Shown piece by piece: positions 1-8,002 of a DNA stretch of 23,489 nt (positions within the stretch are counted from its first letter, which is position 1; each line of letters begins with the position of its first letter). The notes below the pieces were generated by a model, which was given only the letters and a program-made list of their open reading frames with translations, searched no databases and had not been told where the DNA came from. A program made the translations under genes and the position numbers. This DNA is from CAJXUU01 sp963975265 (GTDB lineage: Bacteria; Bacteroidota; Bacteroidia; Chitinophagales; Saprospiraceae): the NCBI GenBank assembly GCA_963975265.1, contig CAXBGT010000069.1, forward strand, positions 1 through 23,489, in the 5' to 3' direction.

Positions 1-60
1 CAAAAAGTGTTTGAGGATGCACCAATAATTTTAATTCAAAAGATAAATGAATTACCTTGA
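1..60 (+). CDS. Possible C-terminal tail of a gene cut by the window edge
   Basis: One frame is open from base 1 to a TGA at 58-60 and gives 19 residues ending in IQKINELP. The mix of hydrophobic and charged residues is protein-like, but the piece is too short to assign to a family. It is read on the same strand as the sialidase-like gene that follows after about 200 bases. It could be chance, since 19 open codons are common in AT-rich DNA. Confidence 0.3.
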   Translation, partial: QKVFEDAPIILIQKINELP

Positions 61-265
61 TCAATATTTAGTGCAAGAAACCCAGTTCCGATTTTTGGTG
101 TTTGAGACAAAATGACCTAAAATACGTTAAGAACTTTGTGAAGCCTTTATTTTAGCCTCTTCTGATCTAAGCAAAAGAAAAACCGTCGGGAGAGAAACAA
201 TGAAATATGCTGCGAGAATTACTCTTGAGGACCAATTATAACTACTTAAAATAATACGAATTAAA

Positions 266-1603
266 ATGAAAAATGTACTTGATAACTTATTCCAAATGTC
301 ATTGGCAACAATCCTAATCCTAACCCTTACAAACTGCAATAAACAAACAACAAATAATCTAATAAAAACATCTGCCAAAACACCTAAAAACATAAAAATC
401 GCTTCTGGTAATTCAGGTCTAGGCCCTTGCGAACCTTCCATCTGTATCAACCCATCGAATCCACAAAATATAGTAGCTGGATCTATCCTTAACCGAACTC
501 ATATATCTAATGACGGAGGTGAAACGTGGACAAACGATGTAATGAAATCTAGCTTTGGTGTATATGGAGATCCAGTTGTAAGAATCGGACCCAAAGGAAA
601 TGTCTATTACTCTCACTTATCAAATCCCAAGAATCAAGCTTACTCAAGTGTAGAATTTCTAGATAGAATAGTTGTGCAGACATCCAAAAATGGGGGAAAG
701 ACATTCAGTGATGGCACAGCCCCTGCCAATGATCGTACAAAAGACCAAGACAAACAATGGTTGTACATCGATCCAGTAGATGGGACAGTACTGATGTCAT
801 GGACAGAATTTGATAGCTACTCAAGCAAAGACCCAGAAGATAAGTCGAGAATCCTTTTTTCGCAAAGTAAGGATGGCGCGGATACATGGAGTAAACCAGT
901 TGATATTTCAGACATAGATGGTGACTGCATAGACGATGATGACACAACAGAAGGTGCGGTACCAGTGAGAGATAAAAACGGTAATATTTATGTCACATGG
1001 GCACACGGAGATAAAATTTACTTAGACAAGTCGACAGACGATGGGCAGTCGTGGTTGCCCAATGATATAGTTATTGCAGATCAATTCGGAGGGTGGACAC
1101 TCGATATCCCAGGAATCAATAGATGCAACGGAATGCCAATACTAGGAATAGACAGATCAGGCGGCATGCATGACGGCACATTATACATGAATTGGAGTGA
1201 CCAGAAAAACGGAACGGATGACACTGACATATGGCTAGTGAAATCTAGAGATGGAGGTAAAACTTGGACAGACAGAAAAAGAGTCAACGATGATGGTCCA
1301 GGAAAACACCAATTTTTCTCATGGATGGATGTTGACGTAAAGACAGGATATATCTACTTCATCTTCTATGATCGAAGAGCTTATACAGATAATAAAACAG
1401 ATGTTTATTTAGCATTTTCTACTGACGGAGGTGACACATTCACCAACCAGAAAATAAGCGAATCCCCGTTCTTGCCAAACGATAAAGTCTTCTTTGGGGA
1501 TTACAATGACATCAGTGTGTACGATGGTATGGTACGACCGATATGGACAAGGTTGGACAAAGGAGAACTGAGTGTTTGGACTGCATTGATAAGTATGGAG
1601 TGA
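266..1603 (+). CDS. Sialidase/BNR-repeat (Asp-box) lipoprotein
   Basis: A 445-residue secreted beta-propeller-type protein. The N-terminus is a lipoprotein signal peptide: a hydrophobic stretch ends in LTNC with Cys24 as the likely lipidated residue, so it should sit in a membrane as a surface or periplasmic lipoprotein. Six Asp-box motifs of the form S/T-x-D-G-G-x-T-W/F occur along the chain: SNDGGETW (about residue 81), SKNGGKTF, SKDGADTW, STDDGQSW, SRDGGKTW and STDGGDTF. They mark the blades of a six- or seven-bladed propeller. Such folds occur in sialidases, but also in many proteins with no glycosidase activity. The catalytic Arg triad and Tyr/Glu pair of true sialidases cannot be placed with confidence, so the substrate is unknown. 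It stands alone, with over 400 non-coding bases downstream. Confidence 0.85.
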   Translation: MKNVLDNLFQMSLATILILTLTNCNKQTTNNLIKTSAKTPKNIKIASGNSGLGPCEPSICINPSNPQNIVAGSILNRTHISNDGGETWTNDVMKSSFGVYGDPVVRIGPKGNVYYSHLSNPKNQAYSSVEFLDRIVVQTSKNGGKTFSDGTAPANDRTKDQDKQWLYIDPVDGTVLMSWTEFDSYSSKDPEDKSRILFSQSKDGADTWSKPVDISDIDGDCIDDDDTTEGAVPVRDKNGNIYVTWAHGDKIYLDKSTDDGQSWLPNDIVIADQFGGWTLDIPGINRCNGMPILGIDRSGGMHDGTLYMNWSDQKNGTDDTDIWLVKSRDGGKTWTDRKRVNDDGPGKHQFFSWMDVDVKTGYIYFIFYDRRAYTDNKTDVYLAFSTDGGDTFTNQKISESPFLPNDKVFFGDYNDISVYDGMVRPIWTRLDKGELSVWTALISME

Positions 1604-1672
1604 TGGGCATGAAATTGGCAATAGGAGATAATTACTAGCATGACAATGACCTAGAAGTAGCAGCAATAAAAT

Positions 1673-2042
1673 TAATGGAAATCTTTACCGTATGAATATT
1701 AGATAGAGCTATTCAATGATCTATCAGGGATGAAAAGTAATCGAAGAATTATGTATGTATGGTATTTTTTGAATGCGGTTTGAGATTCGTTTTATGCTAT
1801 ATATTAATTAATTATATTACGTTGCATTACAATTGAGATCAGGATTGATGAGCCATTTATAAACGTTTTTATTCAGATAGTACACGGGTATACACGGTTA
1901 GGAATAAGAGATTTATTTGTAAAATGCTGAATGCGAGTATTTTATGAAGTATGCGAAGTTTTTTGCTGTGATTTTGGAATGGGGGAAAACTATGTAAGTT
2001 GATATGGATGTATGCGTTTAAAAGATAGTTATCTCTCATTAC
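1673..2042 (+). repeat. Long non-coding direct repeat A, copy 1
   Basis: About 370 bases that recur at 9846-10226 in the same order and orientation, with roughly four of five bases matching by eye. Well-kept blocks include TTACGTTGCATTAC, TGAGATCAGGATTGAT, CCATTTATAAACGTTTTTAT and GTATACACGGTTAGGA. Both copies end just before a gene (here 2053, there 10235) with the same tail, AAAAGATAGTTA. Each also contains a short in-frame ATG stretch (here 1944-1997, 17 codons) whose middle, VILxWGK, is shared. That may be a relic or chance. No terminal inverted repeat typical of an insertion sequence was found. Confidence 0.85.
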
Positions 2043-2052
2043 AAAAACAAGA

Positions 2053-2388
2053 ATGATCCTACTATTTAAATCATATTATGTCTTCTGGAATTCCCTCTCT
2101 TTCGGAATGAAAGGTATGCAATACAGAGCCATAGGATGTTCAGTAGCATTATTGTTGGGGATAGTCAATTTCATTAATTCAAGTTTCGAATTAGTCGAAT
2201 TACCCTTTCAACCAAAAAATTATATATTACTTCTCCTATTCATTTTCTATTTTTTAGGAATATGGATAGTTGACTCAAATAAAGATCGACTTGAAAAATA
2301 TGATATAATTGGTGGTAAGGAACAAGTAACTCACGTTCTAATTGCATTGGGTTCAATTCCATTGATTATCTGGCTCTTTAGTAATTGA
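2053..2388 (+). CDS. Small integral membrane protein, unknown function
   Basis: A 111-residue protein with three likely membrane segments, at about residues 25-44, 55-75 and 92-109, joined by short loops. The loop before the last segment is charged (DSNKDRLEKYD). No family is recognised. It starts 10 bases after repeat A and ends two bases before the ATG of the SRPBCC gene, so the two are very likely co-transcribed and perhaps translationally coupled. Together they form a two-gene unit closed by an attC-like palindrome at 2867-2937. Confidence 0.65.
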   Translation: MILLFKSYYVFWNSLSFGMKGMQYRAIGCSVALLLGIVNFINSSFELVELPFQPKNYILLLLFIFYFLGIWIVDSNKDRLEKYDIIGGKEQVTHVLIALGSIPLIIWLFSN

Positions 2389-2390
2389 AT

Positions 2391-2855
2391 ATGATAATAG
2401 TGAAAACTAAAATTAATGCTCCAATTTCAAGATGTTTTGATTTATCAACATCAATTGATTTACACAAAATATCGGCTTCTAAAACAAAAGAGGAAGCTAT
2501 TGAAGGAATCACAGAAGGATTAATCAAAATGGGCGAAACAGTGACATGGAAAGCAAAACATTTTGGGATATGGCATAGAATGAAAGTCAAAATCACTAAT
2601 TATGAAAAACCTATAACCTTTACTGATGAAATGGTAAGTGGAACTTTTAAATTCATGAAACATAAGCACGAATTTAAACAAGAAGGAGATTACACAATAA
2701 TGATTGACTATTTTGATTTTCAGTCTCCATTAGGATTTGTAGGTAAATTGGTGGATATGTTGTTTCTTGAAAAGTATATGACAAAGTTCCTATTAGAAAG
2801 AAATATGATAATTAAGGATTTTGCGGAGACTGATAAATGGAAACAAGTGTTGTGA
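2391..2855 (+). CDS. SRPBCC-family (START/Bet v1-like) protein
   Basis: About 154 residues with the pattern of small cytoplasmic SRPBCC proteins, which hold a hydrophobic ligand in a helix-grip pocket. It opens with a beta strand and the motif INAPISRCFDLSTSIDLH. It then has the characteristic GETVTWKAKHFGIWHRMKVK strand pair and FTDEMVSGTFKFMKHKHEF, and closes with a long C-terminal helix beginning PLGFVGKLVDMLFLEKYM. These proteins are often annotated as ligand-binding or cell-division-inhibitor-like; the ligand here is unknown. The start chosen is ATG 2391. An in-frame TTG at 2385 overlaps the upstream stop and would add two residues. It is coupled to the membrane protein upstream. Confidence 0.8.
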   Translation: MIIVKTKINAPISRCFDLSTSIDLHKISASKTKEEAIEGITEGLIKMGETVTWKAKHFGIWHRMKVKITNYEKPITFTDEMVSGTFKFMKHKHEFKQEGDYTIMIDYFDFQSPLGFVGKLVDMLFLEKYMTKFLLERNMIIKDFAETDKWKQVL

Positions 2856-2866
2856 CTGAATAAAAC

Positions 2867-2937
2867 GAGAGCTAACATGTGACATGACGATCATGCTTCC
2901 TTTGGTCGCACGCCGCATATCACAGAACCGTTGTGGG
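2867..2937 (+). other. attC-like palindromic site a
   Basis: Directly after the SRPBCC stop lies GAGAGCTAAC (2867-2876), then an arm TGTGACATG (2878-2886), a spacer, the pairing arm CATATCACA (2916-2924), and the box GTTGTGGG (2930-2937). The arms pair 8 of 9, with a G-T wobble. AAC to GTT spans 59 bp, a usual attC length. GAGAGCTAAC matches in 9 of 10 positions the reverse complement of GTTATCTCTC at 2028-2037, the start of this two-gene unit. This is the relation expected between the two ends of one integron cassette. The RYYYAAC consensus is not met exactly. Confidence 0.5.
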
Positions 2938-3092
2938 TAAGCAATCTTTTACTGAGAAAAAGTTGAGTATTTAGGCAAATATGACAAACAAAACTTGGAA
3001 AATATTAAACAATCGACTATCTATAACAAACATATACCGTTGGTTAGAGCTTATATCCATTCTTTTGCAAATGAAATATAAAAAGTATACAA

Positions 3093-4922
3093 ATGAAATA
3101 TTGTAAATTAGTTTTCATTCTTGCTTTGATTGCTTTGTTTTATCCAGACAAAGTAAATGCAACCAATTATTATATATGTGATTGCGCTTTAGAGGCTGAC
3201 CCAGACTGTGTTGCTGGGGATGACACTAATAGTGGTATTAGTATCAATTCTCCTTGGAGAAGTACAACAAAGGTTAATTCAGTGATAAATTCATTACAAG
3301 CTGGTGACCAAATATTATTCGCAAAAGGTGGTGCCTGGACTGATGCCACCATAGGTAATGTATATAACTACAATGCGACCGCGTCAAGTCCTATCGTGTT
3401 TGATAGTTACTCTCCAATATGGGGTGGGGTAACTAAACCTATCTTAACAGAGTCTAGAGTTAACACCAACCTTTTTAATTTTGCAGATGGGGGAAATGCA
3501 GATCATGATGAGGGTTATATCATTCGGAATTTGGACCTAAGAGGTGGTGGTACTGGACAGTGGGGCGTCTTTGCTTATAATGATGCAGATTACATTCAAA
3601 TGGAAAATCTCGATATTTCAGATTTTGGGATTGGGGTTCATTGCGCTAGCTCAAACACACCCAACCCTGGAGCTGATTATCAAAATCAACATATGAGATT
3701 GTTGAATTCAACGATAACCAATTGCTCTCACCAAGGTTTTCTTGGCGGTGGGGACTATTTACTACTAGAGGGCTGCCTATTTGAAAACAACGGATTTGCT
3801 CAGGCTATTTTCAATCATAACATCTATGTAAGCAGCGGCGACCATGTTATTATTCGAAACAATGACCTTTACCGATCGGCTGTCATTAATGGCATGGCAG
3901 ATGGCGTTTCACTAGTTGTGCATGGTTTGCTTGACGACCTACTCATCGAAGGAAATTATGTTCACGAAGACGCTGGAATGGTCACTGGGAATGCTTGGGG
4001 GATTGCTGTGGATCCGGGTTATGACTCTGCTGAGGGTTTTACAAATCTCATTATCAGAGGAAATTTGTTAATAAATATGTTTAACACATGTATAGGTGTA
4101 GCCTCTTCCCCAGGGGCTATCATCGAGAATAATGTGATCATTAATGAAACTGCAGCAGATTTGATTGCTATTGCTGTCCCTGACCGTATAAGTGGCATTA
4201 ATGATATGGAAATGACAAATGTGATTGTACGAAACAACTCTGTTTATTTGCGGAACGCTAACACTTCTACGAAAGGTATTTTTGTAGGTGAAGAAGGAAG
4301 TGGACATGAAATCGTAAGTAATATTATATCAATAGATAATGGCAATGGTTTTTCGTTGAATCTAGGTGATATGAACTATACGAGTGTGGATTACAACATG
4401 ATGGAACTTTTGAATAATGCAAATTGGGGAGCAGGACAAAGCCTTACTTCCTGGTCATTATCACGGGGATTTGATCTGCAATCCTTCGTAGCTAATCCGC
4501 AATTCACTTCTCCGGGATTACCCAATTATAATCTCATACCTTTGTTCTCTTCACCTGTTATTGATGCCGGGCACCCTACAAAAAGTTCACCTACTGATTA
4601 TACTGCTGCCCCACGAAATGGGATTGCCGATATCGGAGCATATGAAAATTTTATTTTATCCATATCTGATGACCAAACAGGTTTTAATAGGAATATTATA
4701 AAGTGCTTTCCAAATCCAACCAATGGTCAAATCACATTGAAATCAGATATTTCTATGGTTGGTACAACTTACACTATGTATAATTACAAAGGTCAATCTC
4801 TTCTTAAAGGAAAAATAATTTCTGACGAAATGGTAGTGGAATTAGGTGAATTTTCTGCTGGAAATTACTTCATCATTTTTGGAGAGAAAATGAACCAGAT
4901 ATTTAAAATAATAAAGAAATAA
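3093..4922 (+). CDS. Secreted right-handed beta-helix protein with T9SS sorting domain
   Basis: A 609-residue exported protein. A signal peptide covers about residues 1-23, ending near VNA. The mature start (YYICDC..., then GDDTNSGISINSPWRS and LQAGDQILFAKGG) is the usual entry to a parallel beta-helix of the pectate-lyase-like type. The middle shows many short turns with Asn and Asp (IIRNNDL, LIIRGNLL, IIENNVII, VIVRNNSVY), typical of helix coils. Residues from about 525 form a T9SS type A sorting domain: FPNPTNGQITL, then YNYKGQSLLKG, then FSAGNYFIIF and a basic end, IKK. It should be secreted through the outer membrane and attached to the surface or released. Polysaccharide binding or cleavage is plausible, but no catalytic site is identified. 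It lies between two attC-like sites. Confidence 0.85.
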   Translation: MKYCKLVFILALIALFYPDKVNATNYYICDCALEADPDCVAGDDTNSGISINSPWRSTTKVNSVINSLQAGDQILFAKGGAWTDATIGNVYNYNATASSPIVFDSYSPIWGGVTKPILTESRVNTNLFNFADGGNADHDEGYIIRNLDLRGGGTGQWGVFAYNDADYIQMENLDISDFGIGVHCASSNTPNPGADYQNQHMRLLNSTITNCSHQGFLGGGDYLLLEGCLFENNGFAQAIFNHNIYVSSGDHVIIRNNDLYRSAVINGMADGVSLVVHGLLDDLLIEGNYVHEDAGMVTGNAWGIAVDPGYDSAEGFTNLIIRGNLLINMFNTCIGVASSPGAIIENNVIINETAADLIAIAVPDRISGINDMEMTNVIVRNNSVYLRNANTSTKGIFVGEEGSGHEIVSNIISIDNGNGFSLNLGDMNYTSVDYNMMELLNNANWGAGQSLTSWSLSRGFDLQSFVANPQFTSPGLPNYNLIPLFSSPVIDAGHPTKSSPTDYTAAPRNGIADIGAYENFILSISDDQTGFNRNIIKCFPNPTNGQITLKSDISMVGTTYTMYNYKGQSLLKGKIISDEMVVELGEFSAGNYFIIFGEKMNQIFKIIKK

Positions 4923-4928
4923 AGCCAG

Positions 4929-5000
4929 CCCATAACAATTAGCAACAAATGACTAAAATCGTATACAACTTTGACATTTTTGGAAGTGTCCCGTTTAAAA
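4929..5000 (+). other. attC-like palindromic site b
   Basis: Seven bases after the beta-helix stop is CCCATAAC (4929-4936). GTT follows at 4993-4995, 62 bp from the AAC. CCCATAAC is the reverse complement, in 7 of 8 positions, of GTTGTGGG at 2930-2937, the start of the beta-helix unit. The inner arms AAATGACTAAAATCG and CAACTTTGACATTT pair only partly; the homologous site c pairs much better. The GTT is also part of a tight palindrome, CCCGTTTAAAACGGG (4991-5005). Confidence 0.42.
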
Positions 5001-5200
5001 CGGGAGAAATTTAACTTTAGAGCTATTGGAGTTCTCTAGCACCTGTGTAAATACAAAGTGATAGGGTAGTGATGTTTAAGTTCGATAATTTTTCAATTTT
5101 CGAACTACTCTATTAAAGATGGATGGATTCCAGATGACTTTGCTTTCAAGATTTTATAAGAAGCTAGACAATGGTGTATAAATGGGTCAAATAATTCATA
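4931..5200 (+). repeat. Long non-coding direct repeat B, copy 1
   Basis: About 270 bases that recur at 7409-7679 with about four of five bases matching by eye. The first 30 bases are identical. Further strong blocks are GATGGATGGATTCCAGATGA and CAAATAATTCATAA near the right end. Both copies start within 12 bases after the stop codon of a gene or gene group. The first 65 bases form the attC-like site; the remaining 205 bases are shared sequence with no clear ORF. Confidence 0.85.
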
Positions 5201-5239
5201 ATCGCACATAGATAACCCATGTCAGTCTAGGTAAAAACC

Positions 5240-5780
5240 TCATCCTAATTTCACTTTTCTATTTTTTGGCATAAATCGTAATCCATGCTTAGCGGGTGAC
5301 CCTCTAATGGAAGGAATTATAGTTACGATAACCATTACTGCGATTTCGCATTTTTGGCAAATGTGCGGATCATTTCCAGATGGTGAGTTTGATAAACTAC
5401 CTAGTTGATAATTTCTGTCTTGCAACAGGAGGATAAGCACCAAGAATCTTTATAGCTTGACGGAGATCTTGTTTTTAGTATGAGAAGCTAAAATCCAACA
5501 TGTCGAATCTTGACAAAACACTTGTGTAAAATATGCTCGGCAAGAGTTTCAAAAAATACGTTCCTCGGATGGTCTTGCTTGTAGCTTTTTGTCCTTTCAA
5601 ACTAAACATTTAAAGGTGTCATTGGTTTGAGTAATTTTGAGAATGCGATGGATACTGATACATATTTTGTATGTATATTTACTTAGATCTGCAAGGACCT
5701 AATTGGGTCCTCCGAACGCTTTTTCAGAAAAAAACAAATTTCTTTTCATGCTGTTTCTTTCTTGATACAACTGATTGAAT
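5240..5780 (-). pseudogene. Decayed IS91-family transposase remnant
   Basis: On the minus strand, pieces of an IS91-type (rolling-circle, Y2/HUH-like) transposase can be read in several frames. In order they are NLFFSEKAFGGPN, an in-frame TAG where the family often has Gln, VLADLSKYTYKICISIHRIL (matching the usual YLSKYTHRIAISNHRIL), a frame change, HILHKCFVKIRHVGF, another change, DLRQAIKILGAYPP, and a C-terminal piece with a CxxC (HICQKCE) and IIPSIRGSP. At least three frame changes and one stop make it non-functional. The N-terminal half is absent. The remnant lies 40 bases right of repeat B copy 1. The family is recognised from memory of the conserved blocks. Confidence 0.75.
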
Positions 5781-5874
5781 TTGTATTAAGAACTATTTTT
5801 CTTTGGGCAGTTTCTAATTTCATATATTGTATTGAAATTACAAGTAAGTTCACCTTCCGAAACTTTCTTTTTTA

Positions 5875-6045
5875 CCCGTTTATATTCAGATAATACTCTT
5901 GGATATGCGAATAGTTTGGAATTATCAATTTCTAATTAACTGATAATCTGATAAATTTGTTTTTTGGTGTAGAATGAAAAGTGGGAAGTGTTATGTAGGA
6001 AAGGTGCCTTACTAAGTAAGTTAGCAGAAACTTTTAAAAGATCTT
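5875..6045 (+). repeat. Diverged third copy of the 3' half of repeat A
   Basis: Starting at CGTTTATATTCAGATAATAC, this stretch follows the order of repeat A (CGTTTTTATTCAGATAGTAC). Later it keeps TTTTTTGGTGT, GTGGG and TTATGTAGG in the places where A has TTTTTTGCTGT, GGGGG and CTATGTAAG. Identity is clearly lower than between the two main copies. As with those, a gene starts directly after it, at 6049. The left part of repeat A is not convincingly present here. GTTATGTA at 5990-5997 could be the start box of the unit that ends in TGCATAAC (7407-7414). Confidence 0.4.
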
Positions 6046-6048
6046 AAA

Positions 6049-6507
6049 ATGAAACTGATTACACAAATGCTATTCTTATTAGCAACCTTATCTATGTTGT
6101 CATGTGAGTGTGAAGAGGAAGCGATGGTGAATATTGAATGTCCTTGTCTTGATAATGATGAGTTGCCTCCATACTATAAGTCTTGCGAAGAAATGGGAGA
6201 AGACGATGAGCGCTGGAAGTGCATGGTAAATGTAATGTTGTCAAAAGTGTATAAGCAATTGAGATATCCAGAAGCGGCAATAGAGGAATGTGTAGAAGGA
6301 TTTGTAGTTGTGGCGATTTTAGTAAATAAGGAAGGCAATGTTTTGAAGACTGAAATTCGGAATGAAACTTTACTAGGATATGGTCTGGAAGAAGAGGCCT
6401 TGAGGGTGGTTAATTTATTAAATGATAATTGGTGTCCAGGACTGATGAACTGCGAACCAGTGGAGAGCGAGTATGTACTTCCAATAAAATATAAACTTGT
6501 TAAATAA
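6049..6507 (+). CDS. Small TonB C-terminal-domain-like lipoprotein
   Basis: A 152-residue lipoprotein with a signal peptide ending in the lipobox MLSC (Cys19). The N-terminal part is acidic and Cys-rich (CECEEE, ECPCLDNDE, KSCEEMGEDDERWKC). From about residue 75 it shows the hallmark order of a TonB C-terminal domain: LRYPEAAIEECVEGFVVVAI, then LVNKEGNVLKTEI, LGYGLEEEALRVV and a final VLPIKYKL. Full TonB proteins carry a membrane helix and a long Pro-rich spacer; here the domain sits on a lipid anchor instead. Bacteroidota often have such stand-alone copies of unknown role. It is the first gene of a run of three. Confidence 0.75.
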   Translation: MKLITQMLFLLATLSMLSCECEEEAMVNIECPCLDNDELPPYYKSCEEMGEDDERWKCMVNVMLSKVYKQLRYPEAAIEECVEGFVVVAILVNKEGNVLKTEIRNETLLGYGLEEEALRVVNLLNDNWCPGLMNCEPVESEYVLPIKYKLVK

Positions 6508-6614
6508 ATGAGATAGCTTTAATAGATGATAAATCGGAATTCTCGCAATATCTATATCTTTGTTTATCTGAACTGTTAGTTAGAATTAGAATAAAAAAAA
6601 ACATTCATAAGGTA

Positions 6615-7061
6615 ATGATAATACCTCTGATAATTATTCTTGCGTTAACAATTCAAAGTTGTATCTCAAGTTCAGGTGGAGGTGCAATACCACTACTTAT
6701 GGATGAATTTGTGTCAAGTACAAATGATAGATGGTTTGAACTTAACGGAGATCTTGAAGGACTTATCGTAAAATATCAAAAATCCCACGACTGTGATCAT
6801 GAATTCTATAAATACAACGCTACTGCAATTATAAGTATCAATGCAGAGTTGATAACGATATATGAATATTGCCAACAACAAAATTTCAAACCAGGGGATA
6901 AGGTTAGAATTAAGAACCCTCAAACTGTGAATGCACAATGGTCAATTAGAGAAATTAATGAACCACTACCTAAATCTATCGAAAACTATGGCTATTGGCA
7001 ATGTATATCTTGTAAATATGCGAATGCTTTCGGTACAATTGAGTTAATTGAAAAGCAATGA
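6615..7061 (+). CDS. Small lipoprotein, unknown function
   Basis: A 148-residue protein with a short lipoprotein signal, IQSC, giving Cys16 as the lipidated residue. The mature part has Cys and His residues (SHDCDHEF, EYCQQQ, WQCISCKY) and the stretch NFKPGDKVRIKNPQT, which resembles a beta-barrel strand and turn. The CxxC near the C-terminus might bind metal or form a disulphide. No family is recognised. Its stop TGA overlaps an ATG (ATGA, 7058-7061) that opens the broken phosphatase-like gene, so the two were probably once translationally coupled. Confidence 0.6.
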   Translation: MIIPLIIILALTIQSCISSSGGGAIPLLMDEFVSSTNDRWFELNGDLEGLIVKYQKSHDCDHEFYKYNATAIISINAELITIYEYCQQQNFKPGDKVRIKNPQTVNAQWSIREINEPLPKSIENYGYWQCISCKYANAFGTIELIEKQ

Positions 7062-7401
7062 AAAGTAAACTAAACTAAACATATTGGCGGTTTGCGGTAG
7101 AAATAAGAGACGTAGTAAGACTGCAGAATCCATCTGTAGACAAGAAGTTGGTTTCGTTGTTCGATCAGCTGGATTAAGCCATAAAAGCCCAAGCCAAATA
7201 GGTGATAGTAAGATTGAATGGTCCGATGCATTTATGGATATGGAAGCTCCTCATCAAACTCGAATAAGCGGACAGTATCGACACATTAAACTACCTCCAA
7301 TATTTGTATTTCTTATTGAATATGAGTTCGAGTTTATGAATGAGAATTTAGCAAACATGTTAAAAGAGAGAATACCCGATACAATCAAATACGAAATATA
7401 A
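7058..7401 (+). pseudogene. Low-molecular-weight protein-tyrosine-phosphatase-like gene, frameshifted at its start
   Basis: The body (from about 7084) matches the small LMW phosphatase-like family of COG4551. The P-loop reads CGRNKRRS (Cys-x5-Arg-Ser; the family has CSRNxWRSPTAE), followed by KTAE, VRSAGLS, KIEWSDAFMDMEAPH and a C-terminal FEFMNENLANML. The family start, M-K-x-x-ILxxCSRN, is not in frame. ATG 7058 reads MKSKLN and then a stop, because TAAAC is present three times (7066-7080). With two copies the frame would run MKSKLNILAVCGRNKRRS without a break. The only start in the present frame is TTG 7084, three codons before the catalytic Cys. The usual general-acid aspartates (DIxDDYxF) are replaced (LIEYEFEF), which also suggests lost activity. 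Total length near 110 residues fits the family. Confidence 0.7.
7066..7080 (+). repeat. Pentanucleotide tract (TAAAC)x3
   Basis: Three perfect copies of TAAAC lie six codons into the phosphatase-like frame. Two copies would put the ATG at 7058 in frame with the catalytic body; three copies give a stop at 7076-7078. The tract could be a simple inactivating duplication or a short slippage switch. Confidence 0.9.
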
Positions 7402-7406
7402 AACTA

Positions 7407-7480
7407 TGCATAACAATTAGCAACAAATGACTAAAATCGCCTGCGACTTTTAGCATTTTTGGTATTGTCTAGTTTAAAAC
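7407..7480 (+). other. attC-like palindromic site c
   Basis: It lies six bases after the phosphatase-like stop: TGCATAAC (7407-7414), then the arm AAATGACTAAAATCG (7425-7439), the loop CCTG, the arm CGACTTTTAGCATTT (7444-7458), and GTTTAAAAC (7472-7480). The arms pair almost fully with one unpaired base on each side, like the extrahelical bases of attC sites. Outer bases ACAAT and ATTGT also pair. AAC to GTT spans 63 bp. The hairpin with its T-run could also end transcription. Confidence 0.5.
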
Positions 7481-7679
7481 GGGATACATTTAACTTATTA
7501 GCTATCGGCGTTTTTTAACACATGTCTAAACTCAAAGTGATAGAGTAGTAATGTTTAATTTTGATAAGTTTTTATTTTACGAACTACATTATTGAAGATG
7601 GATGGATTCCAGATGACTTTGCTTTACAGACCTTTTAAGGAGCTTGATAATGGTGTATAAATGAGTCAAATAATTCATA
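7409..7679 (+). repeat. Long non-coding direct repeat B, copy 2
   Basis: Second copy of the 270-base element at 4931-5200, starting just after the three-gene run 6049-7401. The left 65 bases contain attC-like site c. After the repeat, 7680-8002 holds no gene I can support. That stretch contains AGTGACCACT (also near 14741) and AT-rich leader sequence for the Nudix-like gene. Confidence 0.85.
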
Positions 7680-8002
7680 ACTTACTTAGATGGTTTTAGA
7701 TTTTATTCTTTCATTGGAAAACCTTTGGTGATTTTTTAATCAAAATGTTTTAATTAAATCAAATAGACCATAAGTATCATTTTTGATTAGTGTACGCGGG
7801 GTTAACTCTAGTAATATCTAGCCGCTGACCGTCCTGTCCAATACATAGTGACCACTGATCAACAGGAAAAGCTTGAGTAAATATCAAATATAACTTGACT
7901 GTATTTGTCTAGTGACAGTTATTAATCGTTAACCTCTTATTGTTTTGTAAATGCAAAAGCTTTTTTGCTTAATGCGAATCCTGATTAACAAAAACTTTGA
8001 AA

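Noticed and set aside
127..1666. Minus-strand frames across the sialidase-like gene (127-450, 419-616, 705-947, 1081-1287, 1409-1666)
   Set aside because: They are antisense to a gene with six clear Asp-boxes and a lipobox; their content is low-complexity and shows no family features.
3038..3060. CCGTTGGTTAGAGC as another recombination box
   Set aside because: No AAC-bounded palindrome precedes it at the proper distance.
7997..8002. TTG start for the Nudix-like gene
   Set aside because: ATG 8003, two codons later, gives a normal signal peptide.
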